Origin: Dyadobacter sp. 50-39
GTDB taxonomy: Bacteria; Bacteroidota; Bacteroidia; Cytophagales; Spirosomataceae
Assembly: GCA_001898145.1 (NCBI GenBank)
Contig: MKSR01000034.1
Location: forward strand, 38,732 to 102,731
Reading direction: 5' to 3'
Length of the DNA: 64,000 bases
Under the pieces are notes generated by a model. The model was not told the origin of the DNA, made no database searches, and worked only from the letters and a program-made list of their open reading frames with translations. How positions within the stretch are numbered: position 1 is the first letter of the stretch; every line of letters begins with the position of its first letter. A program made the translations under genes and the position numbers. Of this stretch, positions 55,233-63,948 are shown piece after piece.

Positions 55233-55733
55233 GGTGATGGTGATGAAGGTAGAATGAGATGGTGAATAATGCTGTAAAATATTCGAAATTCCCTGACTTT
55301 TACAACAATTCGCAGTCGATATCAGGCTTTTAAAAAACGTAGTGACAGATCACCTACCGCGGCTGCCTGTTCAGATAATTGGTCTGATACTGCCGTAGCT
55401 TCTAATTGAGCTGATAGCCGGTGCAGCAGCCTCGCCGATGCTGAACCCGCGGGTTTAAACGTATTTCCAGCAGGATGCCCAAGAACGCCTCACATAGCGC
55501 CATTTTCATTGATAGTAGTCCTTACTCTGAGTTTCAAAAAAGACAGCCATTTCATTTAGATTCAATTCTGGTCAAAACACCCGGTAACCTTTTCGGTAAC
55601 CTCCCTTGCCTAAACAAGTTTGGTTAGCAAACCTTGTCAAATCGGTTAATGCTGAATATGTAGACAAGTATTGATTCTTGTTGCCAGCTTGGCGGCTTAC
55701 GTATTGTATTTTCATTATGTAGCTACCTATAAA
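55233..55733. other. Noncoding stretch with a frame remnant and short repeats
   Basis: About 500 bases without a supportable gene. On the minus strand a frame open from 55499 to 55322 reads 58 codons ending LSLRFLKA, lacks any ATG start and has no family I know, so it may be a remnant. CGGTAACC occurs twice in direct order (55582-55589 and 55594-55601). An imperfect inverted repeat CAAGTTTG / CAAACCTTG lies at 55615-55636. These may be regulator sites for the small iron-sulfur subunit gene or debris next to the pseudogene. Confidence 0.45.
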
Positions 55734-56830
55734 TTAATTAGACGCCCGCTCGCCCAAACCCAAAGTGACCATCAGCTCCCGGGCTGCTACCGCCCCGGCT
55801 CGGTTGGCCCCGATAGTGGAGGCAGACGGACCGTATCCCGGTAAATGGATGCGGGGTTCTTTTGCGACCATAGCAGCCAGCCGGCCGGACATGATAATGC
55901 CGCCGGTTTCTTCCCTGGGTAAAACGGCTTCCATATGGTCCAGCGCCCCGCGAAAGCCGGTATTCCAGAGAATCACATCGGCCTTTTCCTCCCTGCCATC
56001 TTCCCATTTAACACCATTTCGGGTGATCTCGTGAACATGGGAAAGCGGTTCAGTACGCCCCTCCGTTTCATGTCTACCACTTCCGGCTAAAGAGGCAGCC
56101 CGGTAACCGAAACGACAGATGAGGGTAGCAGACCATTTCTCACCCTTTCTTCCACCATCGCCACGGCTTTGTGGCCGGCCACATCGTCAAAAGGACCTTC
56201 TCTAAAAACGGGCGGGCGGCGGGTGACCCAGAAAGTCGTGGCCACTTTTGAAATCTGGTCGAGTAGCTGGATGGCAGATATGCCAGCGCCAACCACGACA
56301 ACGCGCTTTCCTTTGAAATAGTCGGCAGTTTTAAAGTCTTTGGTATGTAGCTGTTCACCCATGAAGACGTTAGCTCCCGGGTAGGCAGGAATGTAAGGGT
56401 TTTCCCATGTACCGGTGGCGTTTATGATCCCCATTGCTGAAAACAGCGTTTTCGACGAATCAATGTAGAACCGATCGTTGTGCAGGTACACATTCTCCAC
56501 TTTCACCGGACGAAATACCCGGATGCCGAATTTTTGCTTGTAAAGGGCAAAGTAACGGGGCACAGCAATGCTGGCTTGCACGGTCGCATTAGCCTTATCG
56601 AGCGTTTCTTCGAAAGCCATTCCCGGTAAATCATGAATCTTCACAGTACTAAGAGTGAGCGACGGCCAACGATATTGTCATGCACCACCCGCTGCCGAAG
56701 CCGCATCAAGTACTATAAAATCAGCTCCGATCTCCAACCCCAATTTCTTTAAATGATAAGCTGCTGAAAGACCAGCTTGGCCGGCACCGATGATGATGAT
56801 CTTTGTTTTATATCGAATTCTATCTGGCAT
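55734..56830 (-). pseudogene. Flavin-containing monooxygenase-type oxidoreductase, disrupted
   Basis: A full-length family member of about 365 codons can be traced, but it is broken in three places. The N-terminus from the ATG at 56830 has the FAD-binding GAGQAGLSAAYHL near residue 15. Codon 51 is TGA (56678-56680) where the frame resumes at once with QYRWPSLTL; the family reads GG-x-Trp here, so this looks like a Trp-to-stop change. The second segment runs to a TAG at 56087-56089, with homology continuing as PEVVDMKRRGVL. Near 56029-56036 one base is missing, since EITRNGVKWEDG and ADVILWNTGFRG follow in another frame. Substrate unknown. Sequencing errors are possible but three are unlikely. 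Confidence 0.82.
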
Positions 56831-56924
56831 TTACAACCTTTTAATGCGTCGTTCTTACTATGATCACTTAATCCGGGAAGAATCAAACTCAGATGTTGCG
56901 GCTCTACTTATCAACCAGGCCAAA

Positions 56925-57725
56925 TTAATGAATTTGTTCTTGATAGAAGCTGTGGATCAATTCGATTACCAAGCCTGGTTGATCATTTGGAATATTGTGT
57001 GAGCTGCCTTCCGCGAGCTTCAATCTTCGGTTTTTATTGGCCTGAACAAAAGTGCGCTGCGCATTTTGGAATCGCTCGTTCTCCTTTTCATCTAGAAATG
57101 GCCCTTTTTCTGCCATAATATTCAAAACAGGTATGTGACCCGGGAAAGGCACCTGCCGAACATAATCACTTCGATGTTCCATCGTGCGCAGCAGGTGATA
57201 TAAATTGATGTAACCGGGTTCAAAATCTTTGCGATCCAGGGTCAGGAAATAGCTTTTTGCAAAATTCATGTCTTCAAAAGAAGGAATTCTCGGATCTAAC
57301 AAAACTACTCCTTTAACCTTGTTTGGATGGCGCGCGGCAAATACGCGGTTGTAGAAGCCACCCGGGGAATGGCCGGCCAGAATGAAGTCAGATTTCCCAT
57401 AACCAAGTCTTGCCAAAGCCGATTCGAGACTTTCTATTTCGCGTAAAATACTGTAGTTGGCCGAATCCAGTGTACTTTGTCCGAAGCCGGCACGGTCATA
57501 GGTAATCACAGTGGCTTTAAGCCGGTCATGTAAGACCAGGGCAATAGAATCCCACTGCGATGCATCCAGACCGCCACCGGACTCAAAGAGAATGGGCGTA
57601 TTTGGCCCCTTCACAACCTGAATGTGTAGTTTTGTACCGGATCCTTCTAAAAGTGTGTCCAATACCTGTCCATTGGCATTTCCAACAATCAGTAATAGTG
57701 CAGCAAGGAGCCCTTTAAAAATCAT
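56925..57725 (-). CDS. Alpha/beta hydrolase, exported
   Basis: Secreted or periplasmic serine hydrolase of 266 residues with a signal peptide (LLAALLLIVGNANGQ). The fold landmarks are TPILFESGGGLDASQW near residue 43 (oxyanion loop), VITYDRAGFGQS near residue 75, and the nucleophile elbow GHSPGGFYN near residue 118. A candidate acid Asp and the His in GSSHNIPNDQPGLV near residue 243 complete the triad. Substrate unknown. It is divergent from a second alpha/beta hydrolase gene 78 bases away, so the two share a short upstream region. The pseudogene lies downstream. Confidence 0.85.
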   Translation of the reverse strand: MIFKGLLAALLLIVGNANGQVLDTLLEGSGTKLHIQVVKGPNTPILFESGGGLDASQWDSIALVLHDRLKATVITYDRAGFGQSTLDSANYSILREIESLESALARLGYGKSDFILAGHSPGGFYNRVFAARHPNKVKGVVLLDPRIPSFEDMNFAKSYFLTLDRKDFEPGYINLYHLLRTMEHRSDYVRQVPFPGHIPVLNIMAEKGPFLDEKENERFQNAQRTFVQANKNRRLKLAEGSSHNIPNDQPGLVIELIHSFYQEQIH

Positions 57726-57803
57726 GGTTGGGAAAAGTAGTTTAAACGCTTGTCATAAGAAGTAGGCATCTTGCTTTTTTTACGTTTCATCCGCGTCTCG
57801 TAT

Positions 57804-58763
57804 ATGAATTTAGTTACCCTATCGCTGCGTAATTTGCCATTGAGGCGGTTTTACCTGACCTTACTGCTAGCATCGGCATCTTTCATTTGTCAGTCACAGC
57901 ATTTATACAGCAAGTCTTTTGGGAGTCCGAGCAATGCCCCCATCATTTTCTTGCATGGCGGGCCAGGCAGCAGCAGCGTATTCTTTGAGGCAACGACGGC
58001 TCAGTTACTGGCTGACAGGGGATTTTATGTGATTGTTTATGATCGCCGGGGGGAAGGCCGGTCGGTTGACAAGCGGGCTCGTATGGACTTTACCGAAGCG
58101 ATTGCAGACCTGAATCACGTTTACGCCGAGTATAAGCTCGAAAAAGCATCGTTGGTTGCTTTCAGCTTCGGCGGCCTGGTCGCAGCTCAGTTTGCTCAGC
58201 TACACCCCCATAAGGTCGCGTCCCTGATTTTGTGTAGTGCGCTAGTATCTCAGCAAAAATCTTACGAAACTATTCTTCGTTCTGTCCGGGCAATTTACAT
58301 CAATAAAGAGGATCATGAACAGTTAAAAGAAGTCCTGGCAATCGCTAAGATGGACACTAATTCTTTGGCCTACCGCACGCAGGTTTTCAAACATGCATCC
58401 ACAAACGGATTTTTCTCGCTTTCAGCGCCAAATGAACGTGCGAAGCAGATTTATGCTACTTATCAAACAGATACACTCATTAACAGCTATGTAAAAAACG
58501 AGCGTGCAGTTTCGACATTCTGGGAGCATGAATCGAAGCATAACATCGATATTACGCCTCAACTAAAATATTTGCGAACGCTGCAAATCCCCATTTATGC
58601 ACTTTATGGTAAGCAGGATGGCCTTTTTTCAATCGAGCAAGTTCGTGAAATCGGCCGCACCATCGGCTGTGATAGGGTCCTATATTTGGATCAATGCTCA
58701 CACACGCTATTTATTGACCAGCAGGAAGCCTTTTTATCGTCGTTAGCGATATGGCTGAAATGA
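57804..58763 (+). CDS. Alpha/beta hydrolase, exported (proline iminopeptidase-like)
   Basis: Second secreted alpha/beta hydrolase, 319 residues from the ATG at 57804 (the frame extends back to a TTG at 57771). A signal peptide ends in LLLASASFICQSQ. Landmarks are APIIFLHGGPGSSSVFFEAT near residue 46 with the HGGPG oxyanion motif, VYDRRGEGRS near residue 77, the nucleophile elbow SFSFGG-type VAFSFGGLVAAQFAQ near residue 117, and the late DQCSHTLFID with the catalytic His. The HGGPG motif points to the proline iminopeptidase/esterase side of the family. Substrate unknown. Confidence 0.86.
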   Translation: MNLVTLSLRNLPLRRFYLTLLLASASFICQSQHLYSKSFGSPSNAPIIFLHGGPGSSSVFFEATTAQLLADRGFYVIVYDRRGEGRSVDKRARMDFTEAIADLNHVYAEYKLEKASLVAFSFGGLVAAQFAQLHPHKVASLILCSALVSQQKSYETILRSVRAIYINKEDHEQLKEVLAIAKMDTNSLAYRTQVFKHASTNGFFSLSAPNERAKQIYATYQTDTLINSYVKNERAVSTFWEHESKHNIDITPQLKYLRTLQIPIYALYGKQDGLFSIEQVREIGRTIGCDRVLYLDQCSHTLFIDQQEAFLSSLAIWLK

Positions 58764-58903
58764 CCTTTCCTTGTCTGATAAACGAAAGCATCGCATCTCA
58801 AAGCCCGCGACCGGCTGATTCTAACGGCCTTAATTGCCTGAAATCTAGCGGCTTCCAATGCTATCATAAGGGTCGCCGGGGGTAGAAATCTGGAAGCCTG
58901 CGC

Positions 58904-59572
58904 CTATACTATGCCGGCAAGACCCTGCTTGTAACTTTCACCAACAGGAATAGATTCCTTTCCTACATGCACTTCATTTTTACCGATCATCGTCAAATGA
59001 GAAATACCCACTACATACGAACGGTGAATGCGGCGAAACAAGGTATGGGGCAAAAGCTCGGCTACCGACTTCATGGTCATATGGGTAATGTAATTGCCGT
59101 GAGTAGTTTTAACGATAGCGTAATCCTTTATGGCTTGCACCAACAGAATATTTTGATGTTCCAGTTTAAGCAGTTTGCCATTCACTTTAAAATATGAATA
59201 AGCGATTTCGGGAGTGCTTGGTTGTAACTTTCTAAACCGGGAAATGCTTTTTACAAGCCTTTCATAGGTAATAGGTTTAAGCAGGTAATCCACTGTATCC
59301 AGGTCATAACTGGATGCGGCATACTCCGGAAATGCCGTTGTAAAAATGACCGCCGGGGGATTTTTGAGACTTGCAATGAAATCGATACCACTTAAAACGG
59401 GCATTTTGATGTCCAAAAAAATAATATCGATATCACCAGTTGCGACGGCGCCAAACGCATCAATCGCATTCGCGAATTGACCTAAAAGATGTAGGTCGTC
59501 TATTCTAGAAATGTGGTTTTCCAGCACCTGCCTGGCCAAAGGTTCATCGTCGACCACAATGCACTTAATCAT
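58904..59572 (-). CDS. LytTR-family response regulator
   Basis: DNA-binding response regulator of 222 residues. The receiver domain has acidic Asp8-Asp9 (VVDDEPLAR), the phosphoacceptor Asp54 in IIFLDIKMPVLSG, a Thr in FTTAFPEYA and the conserved Lys in YLLKPI near residue 99. The C-terminal LytTR domain begins about residue 125 with FKVNGKLLKLEHQNILLVQ and contains HRSYVVGISHLTMIG near residue 184. It overlaps the kinase gene by 4 bases (ATGA) and is clearly its partner. A candidate operator made of two direct repeats lies upstream of the operon at 60713-60741. Confidence 0.94.
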   Translation of the reverse strand: MIKCIVVDDEPLARQVLENHISRIDDLHLLGQFANAIDAFGAVATGDIDIIFLDIKMPVLSGIDFIASLKNPPAVIFTTAFPEYAASSYDLDTVDYLLKPITYERLVKSISRFRKLQPSTPEIAYSYFKVNGKLLKLEHQNILLVQAIKDYAIVKTTHGNYITHMTMKSVAELLPHTLFRRIHRSYVVGISHLTMIGKNEVHVGKESIPVGESYKQGLAGIV

Positions 59573-60651
59573 TCCGACTTCAATTTTAGGTTCAGTTGGA
59601 CCTCATAGCAATCACGGGCTTCCGTTACCTCGACCCGATGAGCGCCAGGGTACAGCAGGGACAATCGCTTCACCACGTTGGTAAGTCCCAGGCCCACTTC
59701 CGTGGTGGCGCTGGTATCCATTGCCCTGCTGTTTTTTACCTCCATAACCAAATCATGATCAAAACAACAGATCAGAATCGATACATATCCGCCTGCGATT
59801 TCGTCTCTGACTCCATGTTTGAACGCATTTTCAACAAAAGGCAGCAGCAACAACGGCTCAATAACCAGCGCGTCCGTGATACCCTGTGTTTCAAATTTAA
59901 TGGAAATGTGTTCTGAAAGTCGAATGGACTCTACTTCCGTGATGCTCCGCAGAAATGCAATCTCATTGGTAAGCTTTACCGTAGGCAACTCCGAGTCGTA
60001 AAGAATATAACGCATGATATCGGCATGACCGGCTATTAGTGGAGCTGTCTTCGCAGAACCTTGTAATGCGAGGGAATAAATGTTATTAAGTGTATTAAAG
60101 AAAAAATGGGGCTGAAGCTGGAATTTCAATGAATTCAGTTCTACCTCAAGCTGCTGGCTCCGCAGTTCATTCACTTGATGGGTCAAACGCCCGGCTCTCA
60201 GATAGTATGCCAGCGCTGTAATTACAAGCAAATCGCGAAAGATATAAACGACGCTAAAATGCAGCATGACGTCCGCTTTCAACCAGGTTGCCGCATTCGT
60301 CACCATGTCTGCCGGCAGAAAGCTCATTTGGGATACCAGCCAGTAATTGAGCACATAACTGAAATTTAGGACAATCAGGAAAACAACCAGCAATAATGCG
60401 AAAGCTAGCAGACGCTCACGGAACAGCAGTCTTTTGATCAATAACTCGTAGTAGAGCCCATACGAAATGATATTGAAACTGCCATAAACTAGGCGCTCGG
60501 GTATATCCTGAATAAACGAAGTTGCCGAGCCGCGCTCATTAAAATTGTACTCAAAACTGGAAATGACGGGGAACAAGATAAAATAGATCAAAAAGAACGC
60601 GATTTCTGCCTTTTTCTCTTCATGCCGCTTGGTTCCTCTATAAATTATCAT
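59569..60651 (-). CDS. LytS-family sensor histidine kinase
   Basis: Membrane sensor kinase of 360 residues. About four helices occupy residues 15-155 (e.g. AFFLIYFILFPVI, LLAFALLLVVFLIVLNFSYVL). A coiled-coil linker (ELRSQQLEVELNSLKFQLQ) leads to the histidine-kinase dimerisation box with phosphoacceptor His182 in QPHFFFNTLNN. The ATP-binding half shows LLLPFVENAFKHGVRDE near residue 270 (N box) and GLGLTNVVKRLSLLY near residue 324 (G box). It is the first gene of the two-component operon. The signal is unknown; no recognisable ligand domain is present outside the membrane part. Confidence 0.92.
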   Translation of the reverse strand: MIIYRGTKRHEEKKAEIAFFLIYFILFPVISSFEYNFNERGSATSFIQDIPERLVYGSFNIISYGLYYELLIKRLLFRERLLAFALLLVVFLIVLNFSYVLNYWLVSQMSFLPADMVTNAATWLKADVMLHFSVVYIFRDLLVITALAYYLRAGRLTHQVNELRSQQLEVELNSLKFQLQPHFFFNTLNNIYSLALQGSAKTAPLIAGHADIMRYILYDSELPTVKLTNEIAFLRSITEVESIRLSEHISIKFETQGITDALVIEPLLLLPFVENAFKHGVRDEIAGGYVSILICCFDHDLVMEVKNSRAMDTSATTEVGLGLTNVVKRLSLLYPGAHRVEVTEARDCYEVQLNLKLKSE

Positions 60652-60712
60652 GGCAATAAATTACTCAAAATTTCCCAAGCCAACGATTCTGATCAACTTT
60701 CGATCTTCCCAT

Positions 60713-60741
60713 TTTCGACGAAAGCACCAGAAATTTCGACG
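60713..60741. promoter_or_regulatory. Direct repeat candidate operator for the LytTR regulator
   Basis: TTTCGACG occurs at 60713-60720 and again at 60734-60741, 21 bases apart start to start, that is two helical turns. LytTR-type regulators are known to bind pairs of short direct repeats at this spacing. It is in the divergent region between the kinase operon and the thioredoxin-like gene. Confidence 0.55.
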
Positions 60742-60847
60742 GAGGGCATTAAAGAATCTGATTGACGAAAATACCAGCTGCCCAGTCTAAATTAAAAAAA
60801 TGGCCTGCTTCCCCGTGCTACCTTCGAAAGAAAAACCTGTATCTGAC

Positions 60848-61969
60848 ATGAAGTCACTTATTATATTCTCCCTGGGTTTGCAGCTGGTCTGGCTGACCGT
60901 CTTTGCACAAGATACCCACACTATTATTGCCGGCGTAAAACATAGGCAGCAGTCATTAAGATCAGTGTCCTACACGCTGAAAAGAACCGATACACTGGTC
61001 ACAGGCGACACAAGAACGATGACAGGCAGAGCCATTATAGAGCTCGGAGATACTGAAAACACCATCGGCATTCGCTTTTGGGCTCAACGGAATGGTTTTA
61101 ACCAGCAAACGATTGTCGATGACCGGATGGGCTATATTGTCGATACGCTGCTGAACACCTACAAAACGGTATTGAATCCTACCGACAACATTTTTTACAG
61201 CACCACCGGTGGCCAGATGATTGTTGCGGATCTGGTAAAACTTGACACAACTGGCGCAACAAACATTATGGCGAGTCAGGACGGCCAACATTACTACCTT
61301 ACATTAACATACCCGGACCTGACGGAACATGACGTTACCAAACGCTACAAACAGCTTACCATCGATAAAAATCGGATGTTACCCGTATTTGTGAGAAAGC
61401 ACCAGCAGACATTGGGTAAAGTGCAGGACCTACAATTTCAAATATCGAATCTCAGCACGTCGCAAGAGTCACAATATGATTTCTTGAACCTGAGTTTTCT
61501 ACAATTTTACAAGCAGGAAGTAGCTTCAATCGCTTCGGATAGTCCATTAGCTGCGCTGTCAGGCAAGCAGGTAGCCAGTATGACACTTTCGTCGTTCGAA
61601 GGCGTTCCAAGCCAAATTCAGCCCTCCGATGGCAACGTCATCCTATTAGACTTTTGGGAAGTATGGTGCGGACCGTGCATTGCGTCAATGCCGAAAATTC
61701 AAGCCTTGTACGACCAGTACAAAGATCGCGGGTTAAAAGTGTTTGGCATCGTTCACGAATCCAGCCAAGTAAATGTGTCCAAACAGAGAGTAGAAAAATC
61801 AGGGTTGACATTCCCCATGTTGGTCGGCAATGAAACATCAAGAAAATACTTTCATGTTTCTGCCATCCCGCTCTATGTGCTGATCGGAAGGGATGGCAGA
61901 ATTCGCTATCTAAGCGAAGGCTTTTCAGACCGGCTGCAGGTCGAAATCCAGCTGGCATTGGCTCCTTAG
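60848..61969 (+). CDS. TlpA-like periplasmic thioredoxin-domain protein
   Basis: Exported disulfide-handling protein, 373 residues from the ATG at 60848 (the frame extends back to 60800 but without a signal). The signal is SLGLQLVWLTVFAQ. The first half, up to about residue 235, is a beta-rich domain resembling those preceding TlpA domains in Bacteroidota. The thioredoxin domain carries the active site WEVWCGPCIASMPKIQALYD near residue 268 and a cis-Pro in SAIPLYVLIGRDG near residue 338. It is divergent from the LytS/LytTR operon and shares the direct-repeat region, so it may be a target of that system. Confidence 0.88.
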   Translation: MKSLIIFSLGLQLVWLTVFAQDTHTIIAGVKHRQQSLRSVSYTLKRTDTLVTGDTRTMTGRAIIELGDTENTIGIRFWAQRNGFNQQTIVDDRMGYIVDTLLNTYKTVLNPTDNIFYSTTGGQMIVADLVKLDTTGATNIMASQDGQHYYLTLTYPDLTEHDVTKRYKQLTIDKNRMLPVFVRKHQQTLGKVQDLQFQISNLSTSQESQYDFLNLSFLQFYKQEVASIASDSPLAALSGKQVASMTLSSFEGVPSQIQPSDGNVILLDFWEVWCGPCIASMPKIQALYDQYKDRGLKVFGIVHESSQVNVSKQRVEKSGLTFPMLVGNETSRKYFHVSAIPLYVLIGRDGRIRYLSEGFSDRLQVEIQLALAP

Positions 61970-62261
61970 CGGGCCTAAATTTATAATTGTTTATAGCTCA
62001 ATTGACTTATCGATAATTCCCCGGCAGAAAGAATCCAATCCACCCACATAAAATAGGGGCACCTCGTAATTTTCAGCAGGTATGAATCAAGCATCTCAAT
62101 CATTATTGCAATATTAAACAGACGTCGAAGTGCCTAAAACACATCAAAAACGAAGTGTGATGCTTTCCATAATGCTGTGCAATCATCCGGAGGCATGTTG
62201 GGCCACAATCCATCTGATCAAGCTGTTTAAAAAAAGGGAAAGATTTCATTCTAAGCAAAAA

Positions 62262-62678
62262 TCAACGCATTCTCACACCAATGAACCGGAATGTGCGTTG
62301 TGATCGGTCTAAAAAATGATAGCTGCCCGTCATTTCCAACGTATCATCCTTGCAGCGTCCGGTCGCATTAACCCTCAAATCACTGCCGTCCCGGATGTCT
62401 ATAACGCTGAAATCGGAGGGGCTACTTTTGTCTACCGTCAATTTAGCTGCAACGCTATCGAAACCGGTAATCGCCCCATCCGCATTTTCAATGGAGATCT
62501 CGAAGCTGGCGGGTTCTGTAAATGACTCCTGCTTGGAAGCCGGAAAATCACTTGGATAAAAGCTTCCCGAGATCGTGCCGTTGTACCGGCCCGCGATATC
62601 GATTTTTTCGGGATTTGGCGTTTTCTTTCGACAAGCAAAGCTAGTGATGAAAATCAATACCCAAAGTTTCGTTTTCAT
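62262..62678 (-). CDS. Small lipoprotein of unknown function
   Basis: Exported lipoprotein of 138 residues with a short signal and lipobox (LIFITSFAC, Cys near residue 16) followed by RKKTPNPEK. The mature part contains DIAGRYNGTISGSFYPSD near residue 26 and repeated strands (PASFEISIENADGAITGFD, LRVNATGRCKDDTLEMTGSY), suggesting a small beta-barrel like a lipocalin-type lipoprotein. I do not recognise the family. It lies alone between noncoding stretches, near the nested inverted repeat and pseudogene. Confidence 0.6.
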   Translation of the reverse strand: MKTKLWVLIFITSFACRKKTPNPEKIDIAGRYNGTISGSFYPSDFPASKQESFTEPASFEISIENADGAITGFDSVAAKLTVDKSSPSDFSVIDIRDGSDLRVNATGRCKDDTLEMTGSYHFLDRSQRTFRFIGVRMR

Positions 62679-62935
62679 GGTGTTTTCAGTTTGGCTATCA
62701 GGGCTTTTCCGGTTGATATCTTATTATTAATGGTTAGCTAAATTTAATAAGTAACCGTTAATAATTTGTTTGCCGTCGCCATATTTTATAATCAATGTTA
62801 GATTGCGGTTATGGACGGCTAAATCATGATCAAGACCGGGTAACAACGATCCGCCAATTCAAATACACATTTGGAAATGCCAACGCCACATTCCGATTGC
62901 CCTACACCGGACCTGTCAAAGGTGGGCACCCAATG
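62679..62935. other. Noncoding spacer upstream of the small lipoprotein
   Basis: About 260 bases, AT-rich from 62700 to 62820 and more GC-rich after. No ORF with convincing start or homology is seen; the frame at 62819-63046 on the minus strand has atypical composition and overlaps the repeat. A promoter for the lipoprotein gene must lie near 62690-62760. Confidence 0.4.
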
Positions 62936-62936
62936 A

Positions 62937-63057
62937 AAAAATGACGGGGGTTGGCTCCGTGGTTGAAAGCCCATCCGGCGGCCTAAGGTGCGGCTGGCAG
63001 TTGCGCGGCCAGCTAAAAAGCCGGATGACAAAGTGTAGGCTTGCAACCGTCATTTTT
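62937..63057. repeat. Three-tier nested inverted repeat (candidate structured RNA or small mobile element)
   Basis: Outer arms AAAAATGACGG (62937-62947) and CCGTCATTTTT (63047-63057) are perfect complements. Middle arms CATCCGGC (62972-62979) and GCCGGATG (63020-63027), and inner arms GCTGGC (62993-62998) and GCCAGC (63008-63013), are nested exactly within. The right side ends in a T-run on the + strand. The element is in a noncoding stretch next to a pseudogene. Confidence 0.6.
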
Positions 63058-63159
63058 CGCTTTGTAACTTTCGTTTGCACAGATCGCATCTTTTAATAAT
63101 TCTTTTCAGCAGTCCGGGCATCCCGCAATAGGCTATTTAGTCGTGTCTTCCGATAGATT

Positions 63160-63948
63160 CTAATCGCAGTCGTTCGTTCTGCAAAAAAAAACTGCCTCAG
63201 CTAATTCCAGCAAGCGTAACACCCGGGAAGAAATTGAACGAACTTCCTGTTCGCTGATCTGGTAGTCAGGATTGTATCTGGCCCCGAGATATGCGTCTTC
63301 CAAGAGCTGCAAAAGCCGCTCTTCATCCGGCGAACCGCCAGCAAAGATGTCATTCAGTTGAGTAGCTAATCTATGGTTAACCCTTTTAAGAGATCTGATG
63401 GAATGCGTGCGCCGTTTGCTTCCATAGAGCGCAACTGCAGTGCTGCGAAATGTTGTTTCAGCGGCTTGTCGAAGCATAAACATCGATAGAGCTTGATCCT
63501 TTACTTACTGGTAGTACACTGCTCCCTCAAAGAACTTTCGGGCTTTACTCATTCCGGCGATAAACGCGTGTCTCAACTTCTCGATCAGTTGGTTGATGGT
63601 TTCGGGCAGCATTTTTGGTAATGGCTGAGCACTCAGCCGGTATACCAGGTTTTCGGTGGTATATGCCAGAGAGAAATATACCTGACCGCTGGTGAGCGCC
63701 TGATGAATATCCGACAATTTGTGAACTGAGCAGCAGAGCTTTTCATCACCGGCACTGAATAGCTCAACGATGTACTGATGCTCTTTGAAGGTCTTTTGGT
63801 TGCCATTGGCAAATACAATCAGTAGATCTCTGTACGGCTTCTCCTGAGTTGATTGTGCCGAAGGATGCTTGACCTCAAATATAAGAAGTGGTGAAATACT
63901 GTAAGCAGTCGGCTGTCCCCCTTGGTTTCTTCGAGGTATAGACGAGGA
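63160..63948 (-). pseudogene. HEPN-domain protein, disrupted (5' end may run past the window)
   Basis: An in-frame TAA (63505-63507) splits a HEPN-domain protein. The first segment reads down to KARKFFEGAVYYQ, and the frame continues with VKDQALSMFMLRQAAETT, the usual HEPN helix, then KRRTHSIRSLKRVNHRL and a final LEDAYLGARYNPDYQISE. The YLGARY and RTHSIR elements are typical. The frame is open from 63948, but no ATG begins it. Upstream the likely N-terminal sequence continues in another frame (around 63890), so a second lesion is possible. Such proteins often pair with nucleotidyltransferase domains or act as toxins or RNases; function here is lost or reduced. Confidence 0.72.

Noticed and set aside
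56790-57002. 70-codon + strand frame between the pseudogene and the hydrolase
   Set aside because: It begins antisense to the FAD-binding N-terminus of the pseudogene and ends antisense to the hydrolase; the sequence has no signal or motif.
62819-63046. 75-codon minus-strand frame across the nested inverted repeat
   Set aside because: Composition is unlike neighbours, there is no recognisable domain, and most of it lies inside the repeat structure, which explains the sequence better.
62937-63057. Integron attC recombination site
   Set aside because: The nested arms suggested it, but the required GTTRRRY and RYYYAAC core boxes are not present in the right positions, and no cassette-like ORF or integrase is in view.
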